Assembly (NCBI GenBank): GCA_014238625.1
Contig: JABAAS010000005.1
Span: 1-24,293 of the forward strand
DNA: 24,293 bases
DNA from: Alphaproteobacteria bacterium
Lineage (GTDB): Bacteria > Pseudomonadota > Alphaproteobacteria > JABAAW01
Reading direction: 5' to 3'
Shown here: piece by piece, positions 16,593 to 23,868 of the stretch
How the letters are laid out: the number at the start of each line of letters is the position of its first letter
How positions within the stretch are numbered: position 1 is the stretch's first letter
Notes under the pieces: model-generated
Told to the model about the DNA's origin: nothing
What the model saw: only the letters and a program-made list of their open reading frames with translations
Databases searched by the model: none
Position numbers and translations under genes: made by a program

Positions 16593-19500
16593 ATGTCGTC
16601 ATATTCTGATCACTCTCTTGGTGGTATTTCTTCGTCTTCATCGCCTAGCGAAGGCAAGCGCAATAGGAGGGCGCGAGTATTGAGTGCGTTGCTCTCTTCT
16701 GTGGCTTTGGGCTTTTTTCTGGAGGGTTGCGGGGGCGGCAGCGGAGGCGGGGGCGGCAGCGGAGGCGGAGGCGGAGGCGGCAGCGGAGGCTCTTCTTCTG
16801 GAAGCTCTAGTGGAGGGAACAATGTTAATCTGCTTGTTGGAGGCAAAGGCGACGACAATCTGATCGGCAGCAGTGGTAATGACATTATCACTGGGGGAGG
16901 AGGCAGGGATACTATCACGGGTGGAGCTGGCGCTGACACAATACTAGGTGGTGGTGGAGATGATGATCTTGATGGTGGTGATGGCGGTGACCTGATCATT
17001 GGTGGGGATGGAGCGGATAGGATCGATGGCGGTGCGTATGTTCAGGAGCAGGGTGACGACACTGCGAGCTATCAGTATTCTGACAAGGGTGTTAGGGTTG
17101 ATCTTTCTCTTGTAGGCGAGCAGCTAGACTTTGAAGGAGAAGCGAGCAATGGCAACGAGGCTGTAGGAGATATTCTTACAGGCATCGAAAACCTTATTGG
17201 CTCTTCACACGATGATTGGCTCAGTGGCGACGATGAGGATAACGATCTGTATGGTGGAGTTGGCGATGATCGGCTTAGCGGCGGCGGCGGGCACGATAAA
17301 CTGTACGGCGGCACTGGAGACGATGAACTTGATGGTGGATCTGGGCACGACTATCTATACGGCGAAGCTGGAGAAGACCATCTTTCTGGTGGCGATGACA
17401 ACGATCGTCTTATGGGTGGTTTGGGCGATGACCATCTGGAAGGTGGTAATGATGCAGACTACCTTTATGGCGGAGCGGGCGGTGACATTCTCGATGGCGG
17501 TTCTGGCAGAGACTATGCTAGGTATGACTTTTCTAGCCAAGGTGTAGCGATAGACCTTTCTAATAGAGGCAAGCAGGATAACCTAGGCGATAGTTATTTC
17601 GATGGTAGCGATTCTATAGGTGACACTTTAATCAACATCGAAGATGTGTTTGGCTCTAGTTATAAGGATCATATTGCTGGCGATGAGGAAGGCAATATGA
17701 TCTATGGTTTGGGGGGAGATGATCGTCTTTACGGTAGGGCTGGCGAGGACCTTCTTTATGGAGCAGATGGTTCTGATGAGCTTTATGGAGGCTCTGGGAA
17801 TGATCGTCTTTACGGTGATGCGGACTATGGTGGCACTGCGGGCGATGATACCTTACATGGAGAAGATGGTCATGACCTTCTTTACGGAGGCGCTGGCTCG
17901 GATAGCCTTTATGGAGGATCTGGCAACGATTTTTTGGAAGGCGGTAGTGGTGTTGACATCCTTGATGGTGGAGATGGTACTGATGTAGCTTTATATGGTG
18001 TTTCTGACAAAGGAGTAAGGGTCAATCTTTTGTTGCAAGGAGAAGGAGAAGGGCAAGTTGATTTCGACGGCGAGCATGGCTTCAAAGCGAATGGCAACGG
18101 TGCTGTTGGTGATGTCCTTAGCAACATAGAGAGGGTTTATGGTTCAGGACAGAGTGACTGGCTTACTGGCGATGGAGGTGGCAACGTGCTTGCTGGCGGG
18201 CATGGAGATGATCGTCTCGATGGCGAGGCTGGCGACGATGAGCTTTATGGAGGTGATGGAGCGGACGTTATTGACGGAGGGATTGGCAATGACGAGCTTG
18301 AGGGTTACTTTGGGGAAGACTTCCTGCAGGGCGGCTCTGGCAACGATATTCTTGATGGCGGTGGGCATGACGACATTCTTGAGGGAGGCTCTGGCGACGA
18401 CATTCTTTACGGCGACGCGCCGCACGATGGCTTCACTGGAGCGGACTTTTTATCTGGGAGTGCTACTTCTGGAGGTCCGCATGCCTACTCTGGCGATGAC
18501 ACTTTGAGAGGTGGTATCGGCAACGACTTTCTTCTCGGAGGTTTTGGGGAGGACACACTGGAAGGAGGTGAAGGTAAGGACGAGGCTAGCTATAGATTTT
18601 CCAGCAAGGGTGTTAGGGTTGATCTTTCACTTTCTGGCAAGCAGCGTGACTTTGAGGGAGACGCTATCAACGAGAACGAGGCGGTTGGGGACATCTTAAG
18701 TGGCATCGAAGACTTAGGAGGCTCTCAGCATGATGATTGGCTTACTGGCGATTCTGGTGGCAACGAGCTTTCTGGTGCGGCTGGCGATGACCTGCTTTCT
18801 GGTGGCGGTGGTTCGGATAGGCTTTATGGGGGTAGTGGCAATGATCACCTTGAGGGCGGTTCAGGAGCGGACATCCTTGATGGTGGTTCGGGTGAAGGCA
18901 CGGACTACGCCGACTATAGTGGCTCTAGTGAGGGTGTGAGAGTTGATCTTTCACTTGAGGGTGAGCAACTGAATTACTTATCGACGCCCGCTGGCTTTGT
19001 GCTAGACGAAGACCAGGTTAGTGATGCGCACAGCGATGCTGTTGGCGACCTCATTAGTAACATCGAGGCCGTAGAGGGTTCTCAGCATAATGATTGGCTT
19101 ACTGGCGATTCTACGGACAACGAGCTTTTGGGTGCGGCTGGCGATGACCTACTTTCTGGTGGAGATGGTTCGGATAGGCTTTATGGCGGCAGCGGAGATG
19201 ATCGCCTTGAGGGCGGCGCGGGCGGGGACATCCTTGATGGCGGCTCTGGAGCAGGCACGGACTACGCCGACTATAGTGGCTCTATTGAGGGTGTTAGAGT
19301 TGATCTTTCACTAGCTGGCGAGCAGCTGAACTACTTATCGACGCCCGCTGGCTTTGTGCTAGACGAAGACCCTGCGAGTGAGGCGCATAGCGATGCTGTT
19401 GGCGATCTCATTAGTAACATCGAGATTGTGCTTGGTACGGAACAGGCGGATTGGCTTACTGGCAATGATGAGCAGAACTTGCTTTCTGGCAACGGTGGAG

Positions 19501-19937
19501 CCGACCTCCTTGAGGGATTGGGAGGCGACGACATGCTCTATGGTTTAGATGGGGATGATGTTATGGACGGCGGAGCGGGCAGGGACATCTACCTCTTTAG
19601 AGTTGCCGATGGCACGGATACGATCATCGATGAAGCGGAGTCTATTTCTGTCAAGCCCTCTGTTGTTTTGCGTTTTCAAGGTATTGGCTACGACCCGACA
19701 GATTTTGATAGGACTAGCGTTGTCAGGAGCGGTAACGACCTTGTCTTGAGATTGGATGTAGATGATGATGGGGAGTATGATAATTTGATAACGGTTATTG
19801 ATGCCTACAATGACGATTTGGGTACGGGAGTTTCTGGTGTGAGCGCGGCATTTACGATTGCGATAGAATATAGCAATAGCTTAAATAATTTTGCGCTACT
19901 ATCGGACGACTTCTGGCATAGCCTATCTTTACCATAG
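16593..19937 (+). CDS. RTX (hemolysin-type) calcium-binding repeat protein, lipoprotein-like
   Basis: Predicted exported or surface protein of 1114 residues. The N-terminus has a basic stretch (KRNRRAR, 22-28), a hydrophobic segment (about 29-43) and LEGC with Cys46, which resembles a lipoprotein signal. A Gly/Ser linker follows (about 47-80). Most of the rest is more than fifty GGxGxDxL-type nonapeptides, which fold as calcium-binding beta-rolls. They form seven blocks separated by six interludes of the type DxAxYxxSxxGVRVDLSL...GDxLxNIExxxGS. The C-terminus (about 1000-1114) has the GNDLVL...LITVIDAY pattern seen at the ends of RTX proteins, often a type I secretion signal. No enzyme domain is seen, so adhesion or matrix roles are guesses. 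Having both an N-terminal signal and an RTX C-terminus is unusual. Confidence 0.85.
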   Translation: MSSYSDHSLGGISSSSSPSEGKRNRRARVLSALLSSVALGFFLEGCGGGSGGGGGSGGGGGGGSGGSSSGSSSGGNNVNLLVGGKGDDNLIGSSGNDIITGGGGRDTITGGAGADTILGGGGDDDLDGGDGGDLIIGGDGADRIDGGAYVQEQGDDTASYQYSDKGVRVDLSLVGEQLDFEGEASNGNEAVGDILTGIENLIGSSHDDWLSGDDEDNDLYGGVGDDRLSGGGGHDKLYGGTGDDELDGGSGHDYLYGEAGEDHLSGGDDNDRLMGGLGDDHLEGGNDADYLYGGAGGDILDGGSGRDYARYDFSSQGVAIDLSNRGKQDNLGDSYFDGSDSIGDTLINIEDVFGSSYKDHIAGDEEGNMIYGLGGDDRLYGRAGEDLLYGADGSDELYGGSGNDRLYGDADYGGTAGDDTLHGEDGHDLLYGGAGSDSLYGGSGNDFLEGGSGVDILDGGDGTDVALYGVSDKGVRVNLLLQGEGEGQVDFDGEHGFKANGNGAVGDVLSNIERVYGSGQSDWLTGDGGGNVLAGGHGDDRLDGEAGDDELYGGDGADVIDGGIGNDELEGYFGEDFLQGGSGNDILDGGGHDDILEGGSGDDILYGDAPHDGFTGADFLSGSATSGGPHAYSGDDTLRGGIGNDFLLGGFGEDTLEGGEGKDEASYRFSSKGVRVDLSLSGKQRDFEGDAINENEAVGDILSGIEDLGGSQHDDWLTGDSGGNELSGAAGDDLLSGGGGSDRLYGGSGNDHLEGGSGADILDGGSGEGTDYADYSGSSEGVRVDLSLEGEQLNYLSTPAGFVLDEDQVSDAHSDAVGDLISNIEAVEGSQHNDWLTGDSTDNELLGAAGDDLLSGGDGSDRLYGGSGDDRLEGGAGGDILDGGSGAGTDYADYSGSIEGVRVDLSLAGEQLNYLSTPAGFVLDEDPASEAHSDAVGDLISNIEIVLGTEQADWLTGNDEQNLLSGNGGADLLEGLGGDDMLYGLDGDDVMDGGAGRDIYLFRVADGTDTIIDEAESISVKPSVVLRFQGIGYDPTDFDRTSVVRSGNDLVLRLDVDDDGEYDNLITVIDAYNDDLGTGVSGVSAAFTIAIEYSNSLNNFALLSDDFWHSLSLP
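18725..19438 (+). repeat. 357-bp in-frame tandem duplication within the RTX gene
   Basis: Two adjacent units (18725-19081 and 19082-19438) encode the same 119-residue module: six RTX nonapeptides, then an interlude with YADYSGS(S/I)EGVRVDLSL and LNYLSTPAGFVLDED. Long runs are identical at DNA level with no length change, so the duplication is recent relative to the other, more diverged interludes. Confidence 0.85.
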
Positions 19938-19953
19938 GCGCGGTCGTTTTTTT
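19921..19953 (+). terminator. Possible terminator overlapping the RTX stop codon
   Basis: GCCTAT (19921-19926) pairs with ATAGGC (19934-19939) around a 7-nt loop, and a run of seven T follows at 19947-19953. The stem spans the stop codon (19935-19937). The gap between stem and T-run is longer than usual. It lies between convergent genes, where a terminator is expected. Confidence 0.4.
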
Positions 19954-20012
19954 CTGTACATAGGGGTTGAGATTACTACGGTTCAGCAACTGATAGAGCG
20001 GACATCATTTGC

Positions 20013-21227
20013 TCATCCGCCGACGATATTATGTTCAGGTCCAAAAGGAAACTTGGTTATATTTTCTGCCGCCTTCTCCCCTATGATCAAAATATCATGC
20101 TCTCTGTAGCCCCCCGCTCCCTCGACCTTCTCGGGCAGCATGACCATCGGCTCCATCGAAACGACCATCCCTGGCTGTAACACCGTCTCGATGTCTTCGC
20201 GCAACTCGACTCCCGCCTCACGCCCGTAATAATGACACAAAACCCCAAAGGAATGTCCGTATCCAAAAGATCGATACTTTAACAAATCCCATTCTCGATA
20301 CATTTCATTGAGCTCCTGTGCGATATCGCAACAACGAGCACCTGGTTGTATCAACTCGAGCCCGCGACTATGGACGGCACAATTTTTCTGCCAGATTTCC
20401 ATGTGCTTTTCGCTTGCGCTCTGGCAGAATAGAGTCCTCTCCAATGCTGTGTAGTATCCGAAGATCATGGGAAAACAATTCAAGGACAAGATATCTCCCG
20501 CCTTTATGACTCGGTTTGTCACGGGATTATGTGCGCCGTCTGTGTTGATTCCCGATTGAAACCAAGTCCAAGTATCCATGAGCTCTACGAATGGAAAGGA
20601 TCGAGCGATTTCGCGGACCATCGCGTTTGTTGATGCGAGCGCCACTTCGTGCTCTGGGATCCCTGCCTTAATTGCCTCGATGCATGCAGCGCCTCCGACA
20701 TCACAGACTCTGGCGCCCTCGCGGATAACCTTGTGCTCTTCGGCGGACTTGATCGTACGCATCCACATAGAAGGCTGTCCGACATCAACAAATTTCACTA
20801 GTGGTAACGCTTCTTCGAGTTGTCTGCGATATTCCAAGCTCACATGGTCGAACTCAATTCCCAAAGTTTTTACATTTTTGGCTAGGTTCTGTATGGCGTA
20901 GAAGAAGTTGTCTTTGCGCCAATCGGTGTATGTTATGTTATCGCCAAAAGTTCTCCGCCATGGCTGTCCTCCATCGATTCCAGCTGAAATCGAGGTTGCT
21001 TCTTTTTGATTTATGAAGAATCCGTATTTACGCCCGAAGTAGCAGTATAGGAATCCAGAATAGTAGTTTATAGAGTGGTACGAGGTGAATAGGCTTGCAT
21101 CGACATTATTTTGAGCCATCCAGTTTCTGACATCTTTCTGACGTCGTTTCATTTCGGCATCAGAGAAAGGAGAAAAGCTTTTCTCTCCATTGTGCCATTT
21201 GATTGTTCGCATCATGTCATCCGACAT
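20013..21227 (-). CDS. Creatinase (creatine amidinohydrolase, M24-fold)
   Basis: Hydrolyses creatine to sarcosine and urea in the cytoplasm, EC 3.5.3.3. The 404 residues match the length of Pseudomonas putida creatinase (403) and closely resemble it throughout, e.g. TSYHSINYYSGFLYC, MDTWTWFQSGINTDGAHNPVT and GYGHSFGVLCHYYGREAG. The catalytic histidine (His232 in P. putida) is H233 here; the glutamates equivalent to 262 and 358 are E263 and E359. The fold is the pita-bread metallopeptidase fold, but creatinase itself needs no metal. AGGAGG 5 nt before the ATG supports the start. The creatininase remnant upstream shows that it once sat in a creatinine-degradation operon. No sarcosine oxidase or urease gene is in view. 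Confidence 0.93.
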   Translation of the reverse strand: MSDDMMRTIKWHNGEKSFSPFSDAEMKRRQKDVRNWMAQNNVDASLFTSYHSINYYSGFLYCYFGRKYGFFINQKEATSISAGIDGGQPWRRTFGDNITYTDWRKDNFFYAIQNLAKNVKTLGIEFDHVSLEYRRQLEEALPLVKFVDVGQPSMWMRTIKSAEEHKVIREGARVCDVGGAACIEAIKAGIPEHEVALASTNAMVREIARSFPFVELMDTWTWFQSGINTDGAHNPVTNRVIKAGDILSLNCFPMIFGYYTALERTLFCQSASEKHMEIWQKNCAVHSRGLELIQPGARCCDIAQELNEMYREWDLLKYRSFGYGHSFGVLCHYYGREAGVELREDIETVLQPGMVVSMEPMVMLPEKVEGAGGYREHDILIIGEKAAENITKFPFGPEHNIVGG

Positions 21228-21232
21228 AGTAT

Positions 21233-21238
21233 CCTCCT
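21233..21238 (-). promoter_or_regulatory. Creatinase ribosome binding site
   Basis: AGGAGG on the minus strand, 5 nt before the creatinase ATG. Its first base is the last base of the TAA that ends the creatininase remnant, the close packing expected of genes in one operon. Confidence 0.75.
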
Positions 21239-21393
21239 TAGTTTATAAACGGTTGAGTTATGGTAGCATCCGTTACAAAGTCCCAATATGAAAGTAGCAC
21301 AATTTTTACGTCTTTGATGCCATTTGCGAGCAACTCTTGCAAGCTGAGATCGATTCCTTCAGCGATGAATGGAGAATTTTCGAAATGTCCGTC
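21238..21393 (-). pseudogene. Creatininase remnant (internal fragment)
   Basis: An open minus-strand reading of about 50 codons ends at TAA 21240-21238, directly before creatinase. It reads GHFENSPFIAEGIDLSLQEL, then a short spacer and KIVLLSYWDFVTD. From memory, P. putida creatininase (creatinine amidohydrolase, about 260 residues) has GHYENSMFIVEGIDLALREL and KVVVLSYWDFVKD, so the match is close. There is no start codon. Upstream (beyond 21393) the likeness stops within 2 bp of a palindromic repeat. At the other end the reading diverges after YWDFVTDATIT and meets a stop, so the C-terminal half is also gone. The creatinine-to-creatine step is therefore not encoded here. Confidence 0.8.
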
Positions 21394-21394
21394 C

Positions 21395-21442
21395 GTAGCA
21401 AGCCGAGGGACGAGTCCCTCCTGACGCAGAGCTTTGTGGGGG
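21395..21442. repeat. 48-bp palindrome-bearing repeat, copy 1
   Basis: Begins GTAGCAAGCCGAGGGAC and contains the perfect palindrome GAGGGACGAGTCCCTC. It matches the copy at 21647-21694 at 46 of 48 positions. It starts 2 bp from the broken end of the creatininase remnant, so it may mark the site of the deletion or insertion that broke the gene. Confidence 0.75.
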
Positions 21443-21495
21443 GATTCGTCCCTCTTGAGTTAATTTAATTTGTTTTTTCAGTTATCTAAATCAAG

Positions 21496-21545
21496 CATCT
21501 ATGCGCTAGCGCGCCCGTAAGGTAGCGCAAGCTAGCGCGTAGATG
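21496..21545. repeat. 15-bp inverted repeat
   Basis: CATCTATGCGCTAGC (21496-21510) and GCTAGCGCGTAGATG (21531-21545) are inverted copies with one mismatch around a 20-bp GC-rich spacer that itself repeats TAGCGC. It is part of the REP-like cluster that fills the gap between the creatininase remnant and 22.0 kb. Confidence 0.7.
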
Positions 21546-21552
21546 TGTATCA

Positions 21553-21646
21553 CGCCATCGCCTTAGTAATAAAGACGCGCTACGCGCGTTAGCACTTCGT
21601 GCGGTTGCGCACGGCAAGCCGTGCGCTTTTGTAGTTTAAGCGTGCT
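21553..21646. repeat. 94-bp repeat with strong hairpin, copy 1
   Basis: Nearly identical to 21785-21879, exactly 232 bp downstream. Both contain GACGCGC(T)(A/G)CGCGCG, then GCGCACGG-CAAG-CCGTGCGC. In this copy the latter is an 8-bp GC-rich stem (21607-21626) with four T after it. On the plus strand it would act like an intrinsic terminator, although no rightward gene precedes it. Confidence 0.75.
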
Positions 21647-21694
21647 GTAGCAAGCCGAGGGACGAGTCCCTCCTGACGCAGGGCTTTGCGGGGG
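21647..21694. repeat. 48-bp palindrome-bearing repeat, copy 2
   Basis: Second copy of the element at 21395, with mismatches at unit positions 36 and 43. It directly abuts the first 94-bp repeat. A partial third relative (GCAGGGCTTCGCGGGGGG) is at about 21896-21913. Confidence 0.75.
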
Positions 21695-21784
21695 AGGCTC
21701 GCCTCGTAGCCTTAAGCCCCCCACACCCCCCTTATGTTTAATCAGCTCACCACACGCCCTATATTTATTGCGTCTATATTCGCG

Positions 21785-21879
21785 CGCCATCGCCTTAGTA
21801 ATAAAGACGCGCTGCGCGCGTTAGCACTCCGTGCGGTTGCGCACGGCAAGCCGTGCGCTTTTTGTAGTTTAAGCGTGCT
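21785..21879. repeat. 94-bp repeat with strong hairpin, copy 2
   Basis: Copy of 21553-21646 with one extra T after the hairpin (stem 21839-21858, T-run 21859-21863). The following palindrome GGGGGGACTCGTCCCCCC (21908-21925) and three copies of TTATGTTTAATCA (about 21733, 21935 and 21961) complete the cluster. No transposase or CRISPR-like spacing is present, so it resembles a REP/BIME-type intergenic mosaic. Confidence 0.75.
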
Positions 21880-22030
21880 ACGCACGCCTGCTAGCGCAGG
21901 GCTTCGCGGGGGGACTCGTCCCCCCACACCCCCCTTATGTTTAATCAGCTCCTCCGCCCCTTATGTTTAATCACCCCCTCCAGCCCATTTTTCTCCCTAA
22001 ACCAACAACAAAGAGTGCTATTAAAACCCT

Positions 22031-22417
22031 ATGAGCAACAACGATACCGCACCCCCCGACTTTGTCCTAACCCTCCCCGAGCGTCTAGACCGCACCTCCG
22101 CCTCTATTCTCGCATCGGCAAGCGAGCGCATTTCCAGCTCTACCGCCGCCGCCAGCTCTACCGCCACCGCCGCCAGCCCTACCTCCAGCCCCCCCTCTCT
22201 CATCGTTCAGCGCATAAGTTTTGCTCGCACCCGTCGCTTAGACGCGGTTGGTCTTGAGGCACTACGCCTATTCTGCAAACGAGCGCACGCACAAGGCGCA
22301 CGAGTTAGCCTAGAGCTACTCTCATCCGAGATTTATTCGCTTCTTTCGCTCTGTGGCTTTCCATCTATTTGCGAGTTATCACTTACGCCCGAAGATAGCG
22401 GCGATATATTGTCGTAG
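22031..22417 (+). CDS. STAS-domain-like small protein
   Basis: 128 residues. The N-terminus FVLTLPERLDRTSASIL and the later RRLDAVGLEALRLFCKRAHAQ, then VSLELLSSEIYSLLSLCGF, follow the order of a STAS domain (start strand, conserved loop before a helix, final helix), as in anti-sigma-factor antagonists and chemotaxis-linked STAS proteins. The serine commonly phosphorylated in the D-(S/T)-x-G-L loop is replaced by DAVGL, so phospho-switching is doubtful. Between the two halves lies a Ser/Thr/Ala/Pro-rich insert (about 30-60) made of repeated codons. There is no good ribosome site. Its last 39 bp overlap the convergent transhydrogenase-like gene. The coding status is likely but not certain. Confidence 0.5.
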   Translation: MSNNDTAPPDFVLTLPERLDRTSASILASASERISSSTAAASSTATAASPTSSPPSLIVQRISFARTRRLDAVGLEALRLFCKRAHAQGARVSLELLSSEIYSLLSLCGFPSICELSLTPEDSGDILS

Positions 22418-23266
22418 CATCATTTTATGCTCTAAGCATATATTTCTGCAAAAGCCTACTCCTGCGGCGGCGAGTATTGCGCCTGCCACGATTAGCACGG
22501 ACGCGGCGAGGACGAATCCGAGCGCGCAGGCGGTTATCCCTCCGAAGACATTGAACAGAGCTGGCAGCATCGCCTGCTCTCTCTCGCTCTCCATCGCGCT
22601 TACGATGGCGACCCCGCTAACCAGCGCGAGTATCGCGATTATCGGAAAGAGAATGAATATCGGCATGAGGACGACAACTACCATTATTAGAGAGCTTGCA
22701 CCCCATAGGAATCTATTTGCTTGATGATTGAGACTATTTTTCCATCGAGCTTTTTTTGCCTCTTGTTTTTGTTCGCTTTTTTTTCTGTGTCCTCTGATTT
22801 TCCAAGCTGCGATAGGTGCGCCGGTTAGCGTTATGGCGCCCGCCCATATAGTTGCGGCGAGTGCGAGGCGTTCGATTGCATCATTGAGGCTCTGGCTATT
22901 TAGAGTATTTCGCACTCCCTCGTGCAGACATAATGCGAGCGCGATGGTTGTAGTTGCAAAGCCGAGTGGCGTTAGAGATAGAGCGAACGCGACCTGCCTT
23001 TCGACTTGCTTTTCTTCTAACTTTGCGTGTTGCTTTCTTTGCACGAGGAACATCAAGCCCGCGCCCGCCCCTGCGATCATACATAGGAAGAGTATATTTG
23101 CGTTTTTGACATCTACGACGACAAGAGGAGCGAACAACGCGAGAGCTGCGGATAATGTAGCGGTAATGAAAGCCTGTTGCGTAGACTTTCCTTGCGCGAG
23201 CCAATATAGCGACATGAGCAAGCCGCATATGGAGAATAGATATAGAAGGTAGACGGGTTGATTCAT
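22379..23266 (-). CDS. Transhydrogenase beta-like membrane protein, domain II only
   Basis: Integral membrane protein of 295 residues with about eight hydrophobic segments. Its order and several segments resemble the membrane domain of NAD(P) transhydrogenase PntB: WAGAITLTGAPIAAWKIRG (PntB, from memory: GAITFSGSVIAFGKLQG) and ALGFVLAASVLIVAGAILAA (PntB: GIGFTLGNSLLIIAGALVGS). Normal PntB has about 460 residues. This one stops at AAIFGRK, where the linker to the NADP(H)-binding domain III would begin. The channel histidine in PntB's FHSLVG is not kept (FALSLTPLG), and the Asn in GNSLL is replaced. The basic, charged loop RGHRKKSEQKQEAKKARWK is extra. It overlaps the preceding gene by 4 bp. 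It probably does not act as a transhydrogenase. Confidence 0.6.
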   Translation of the reverse strand: MNQPVYLLYLFSICGLLMSLYWLAQGKSTQQAFITATLSAALALFAPLVVVDVKNANILFLCMIAGAGAGLMFLVQRKQHAKLEEKQVERQVAFALSLTPLGFATTTIALALCLHEGVRNTLNSQSLNDAIERLALAATIWAGAITLTGAPIAAWKIRGHRKKSEQKQEAKKARWKNSLNHQANRFLWGASSLIMVVVVLMPIFILFPIIAILALVSGVAIVSAMESEREQAMLPALFNVFGGITACALGFVLAASVLIVAGAILAAAGVGFCRNICLEHKMMLRQYIAAIFGRK

Positions 23267-23670
23267 TTGAATCTACGATATACGGCGGCGAGTCCGGCGA
23301 AGACTCCGAACGCGAGCAGGAATACGGTTGAGTATGTATGTATTGCGCCGAGCGTTGAGCCACCTTTAGCGACGATCAGAGCTACACCGGCGGTTATTGC
23401 GGTGCACACTGGAGCGGCGATGTTGACTATCAGCAGATTAGCGCTTCTTGATGTTTTTCCGACTATTGAGAAGGAGCCGAGGAATATGGATAGCGCCAAT
23501 AGAGTTAGCAGAGTTGTGAGGTCATTAGCGCCGATATCTACTTCGGAGCTACGACTATCGACGATGAGTTTTTGTGCGGTGAAGGCTATTTCGCTAGCTT
23601 GCTCTGCTATTTCGTGCAAGCGCCGTACGACTTCATCATTGGGCTGATTTTTGTCCACACTCCCGTCCAC
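23263..23670 (-). CDS. Transhydrogenase alpha-2-like small membrane protein
   Basis: 135 residues: a charged N-terminus (about 1-50, helical, EIAEQASEIAFTAQKL) and three to four hydrophobic segments. LTTLLTLLALSIFLGSFSIV, NLLIVNIAAPVCTAITAGVAL and the end VFAGLAAVYRRFK follow the order of PntA2 (PntAB), where LAVFVLAVFVGYYVVW, TPLMSVTNAISSVIVVGALL and FGGFLVTQRMLAMYKKK are found (from memory). The start is an assumed GTG at 23670, weakly supported. It overlaps the beta-like gene as ATGA, as expected for a two-gene unit. The catalytic alpha-1 gene that should precede it is missing; instead glyA diverges. Confidence 0.55.
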   Translation of the reverse strand: MDGSVDKNQPNDEVVRRLHEIAEQASEIAFTAQKLIVDSRSSEVDIGANDLTTLLTLLALSIFLGSFSIVGKTSRSANLLIVNIAAPVCTAITAGVALIVAKGGSTLGAIHTYSTVFLLAFGVFAGLAAVYRRFK

Positions 23671-23746
23671 CCTTCTTCACTTTTTTTATTTTTAGTATTC
23701 ATTTTTTAGCATAATTGTTTCACCCGCACAACTTAGTTTTGCTGCT

Positions 23747-23776
23747 TTGTAATATGTTGCCAAGCTTTGCTATAAG
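23747..23776 (+). promoter_or_regulatory. Possible sigma-70 promoter of glyA
   Basis: TTGTAA (23747-23752) and TATAAG (23771-23776) are 18 bp apart and about 93 bp before the glyA start. Both are imperfect. The rest of the 198-bp gap (23671-23868) shows only short repeats of TAGCAT. Confidence 0.3.
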
Positions 23777-23868
23777 TAGTATGCAATGGATAGCATGCAA
23801 GAGGTAGCATTTGAGAGCGGGGGGTTATTTTGATTATTTTCGCTAGGCGAGAGGTTTGAGGATTATAT

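Noticed and set aside
17197..19314. Several Met-rich plus-strand ORFs and Pro/Ser-rich minus-strand ORFs
   Set aside because: They are frame shadows of the GGxGxDxL repeats in the RTX gene; low-complexity periodicity keeps other frames open.
20013..21227. Xaa-Pro aminopeptidase or DMSP lyase DddP (same M24 fold)
   Set aside because: Sequence follows creatinase throughout, including the catalytic histidine context SGINTDGAHNPVT; creatininase remnant next door agrees.
21395..21976. CRISPR array
   Set aside because: Repeat units differ in length, are themselves palindromic mosaics and are not separated by regular unique spacers; no cas genes.
22728..23252. 174-residue plus-strand ORF
   Set aside because: Antisense to the transhydrogenase-like gene; Cys/Ser/Ala-rich with no coherent motif, whereas the minus frame has ordered membrane segments.
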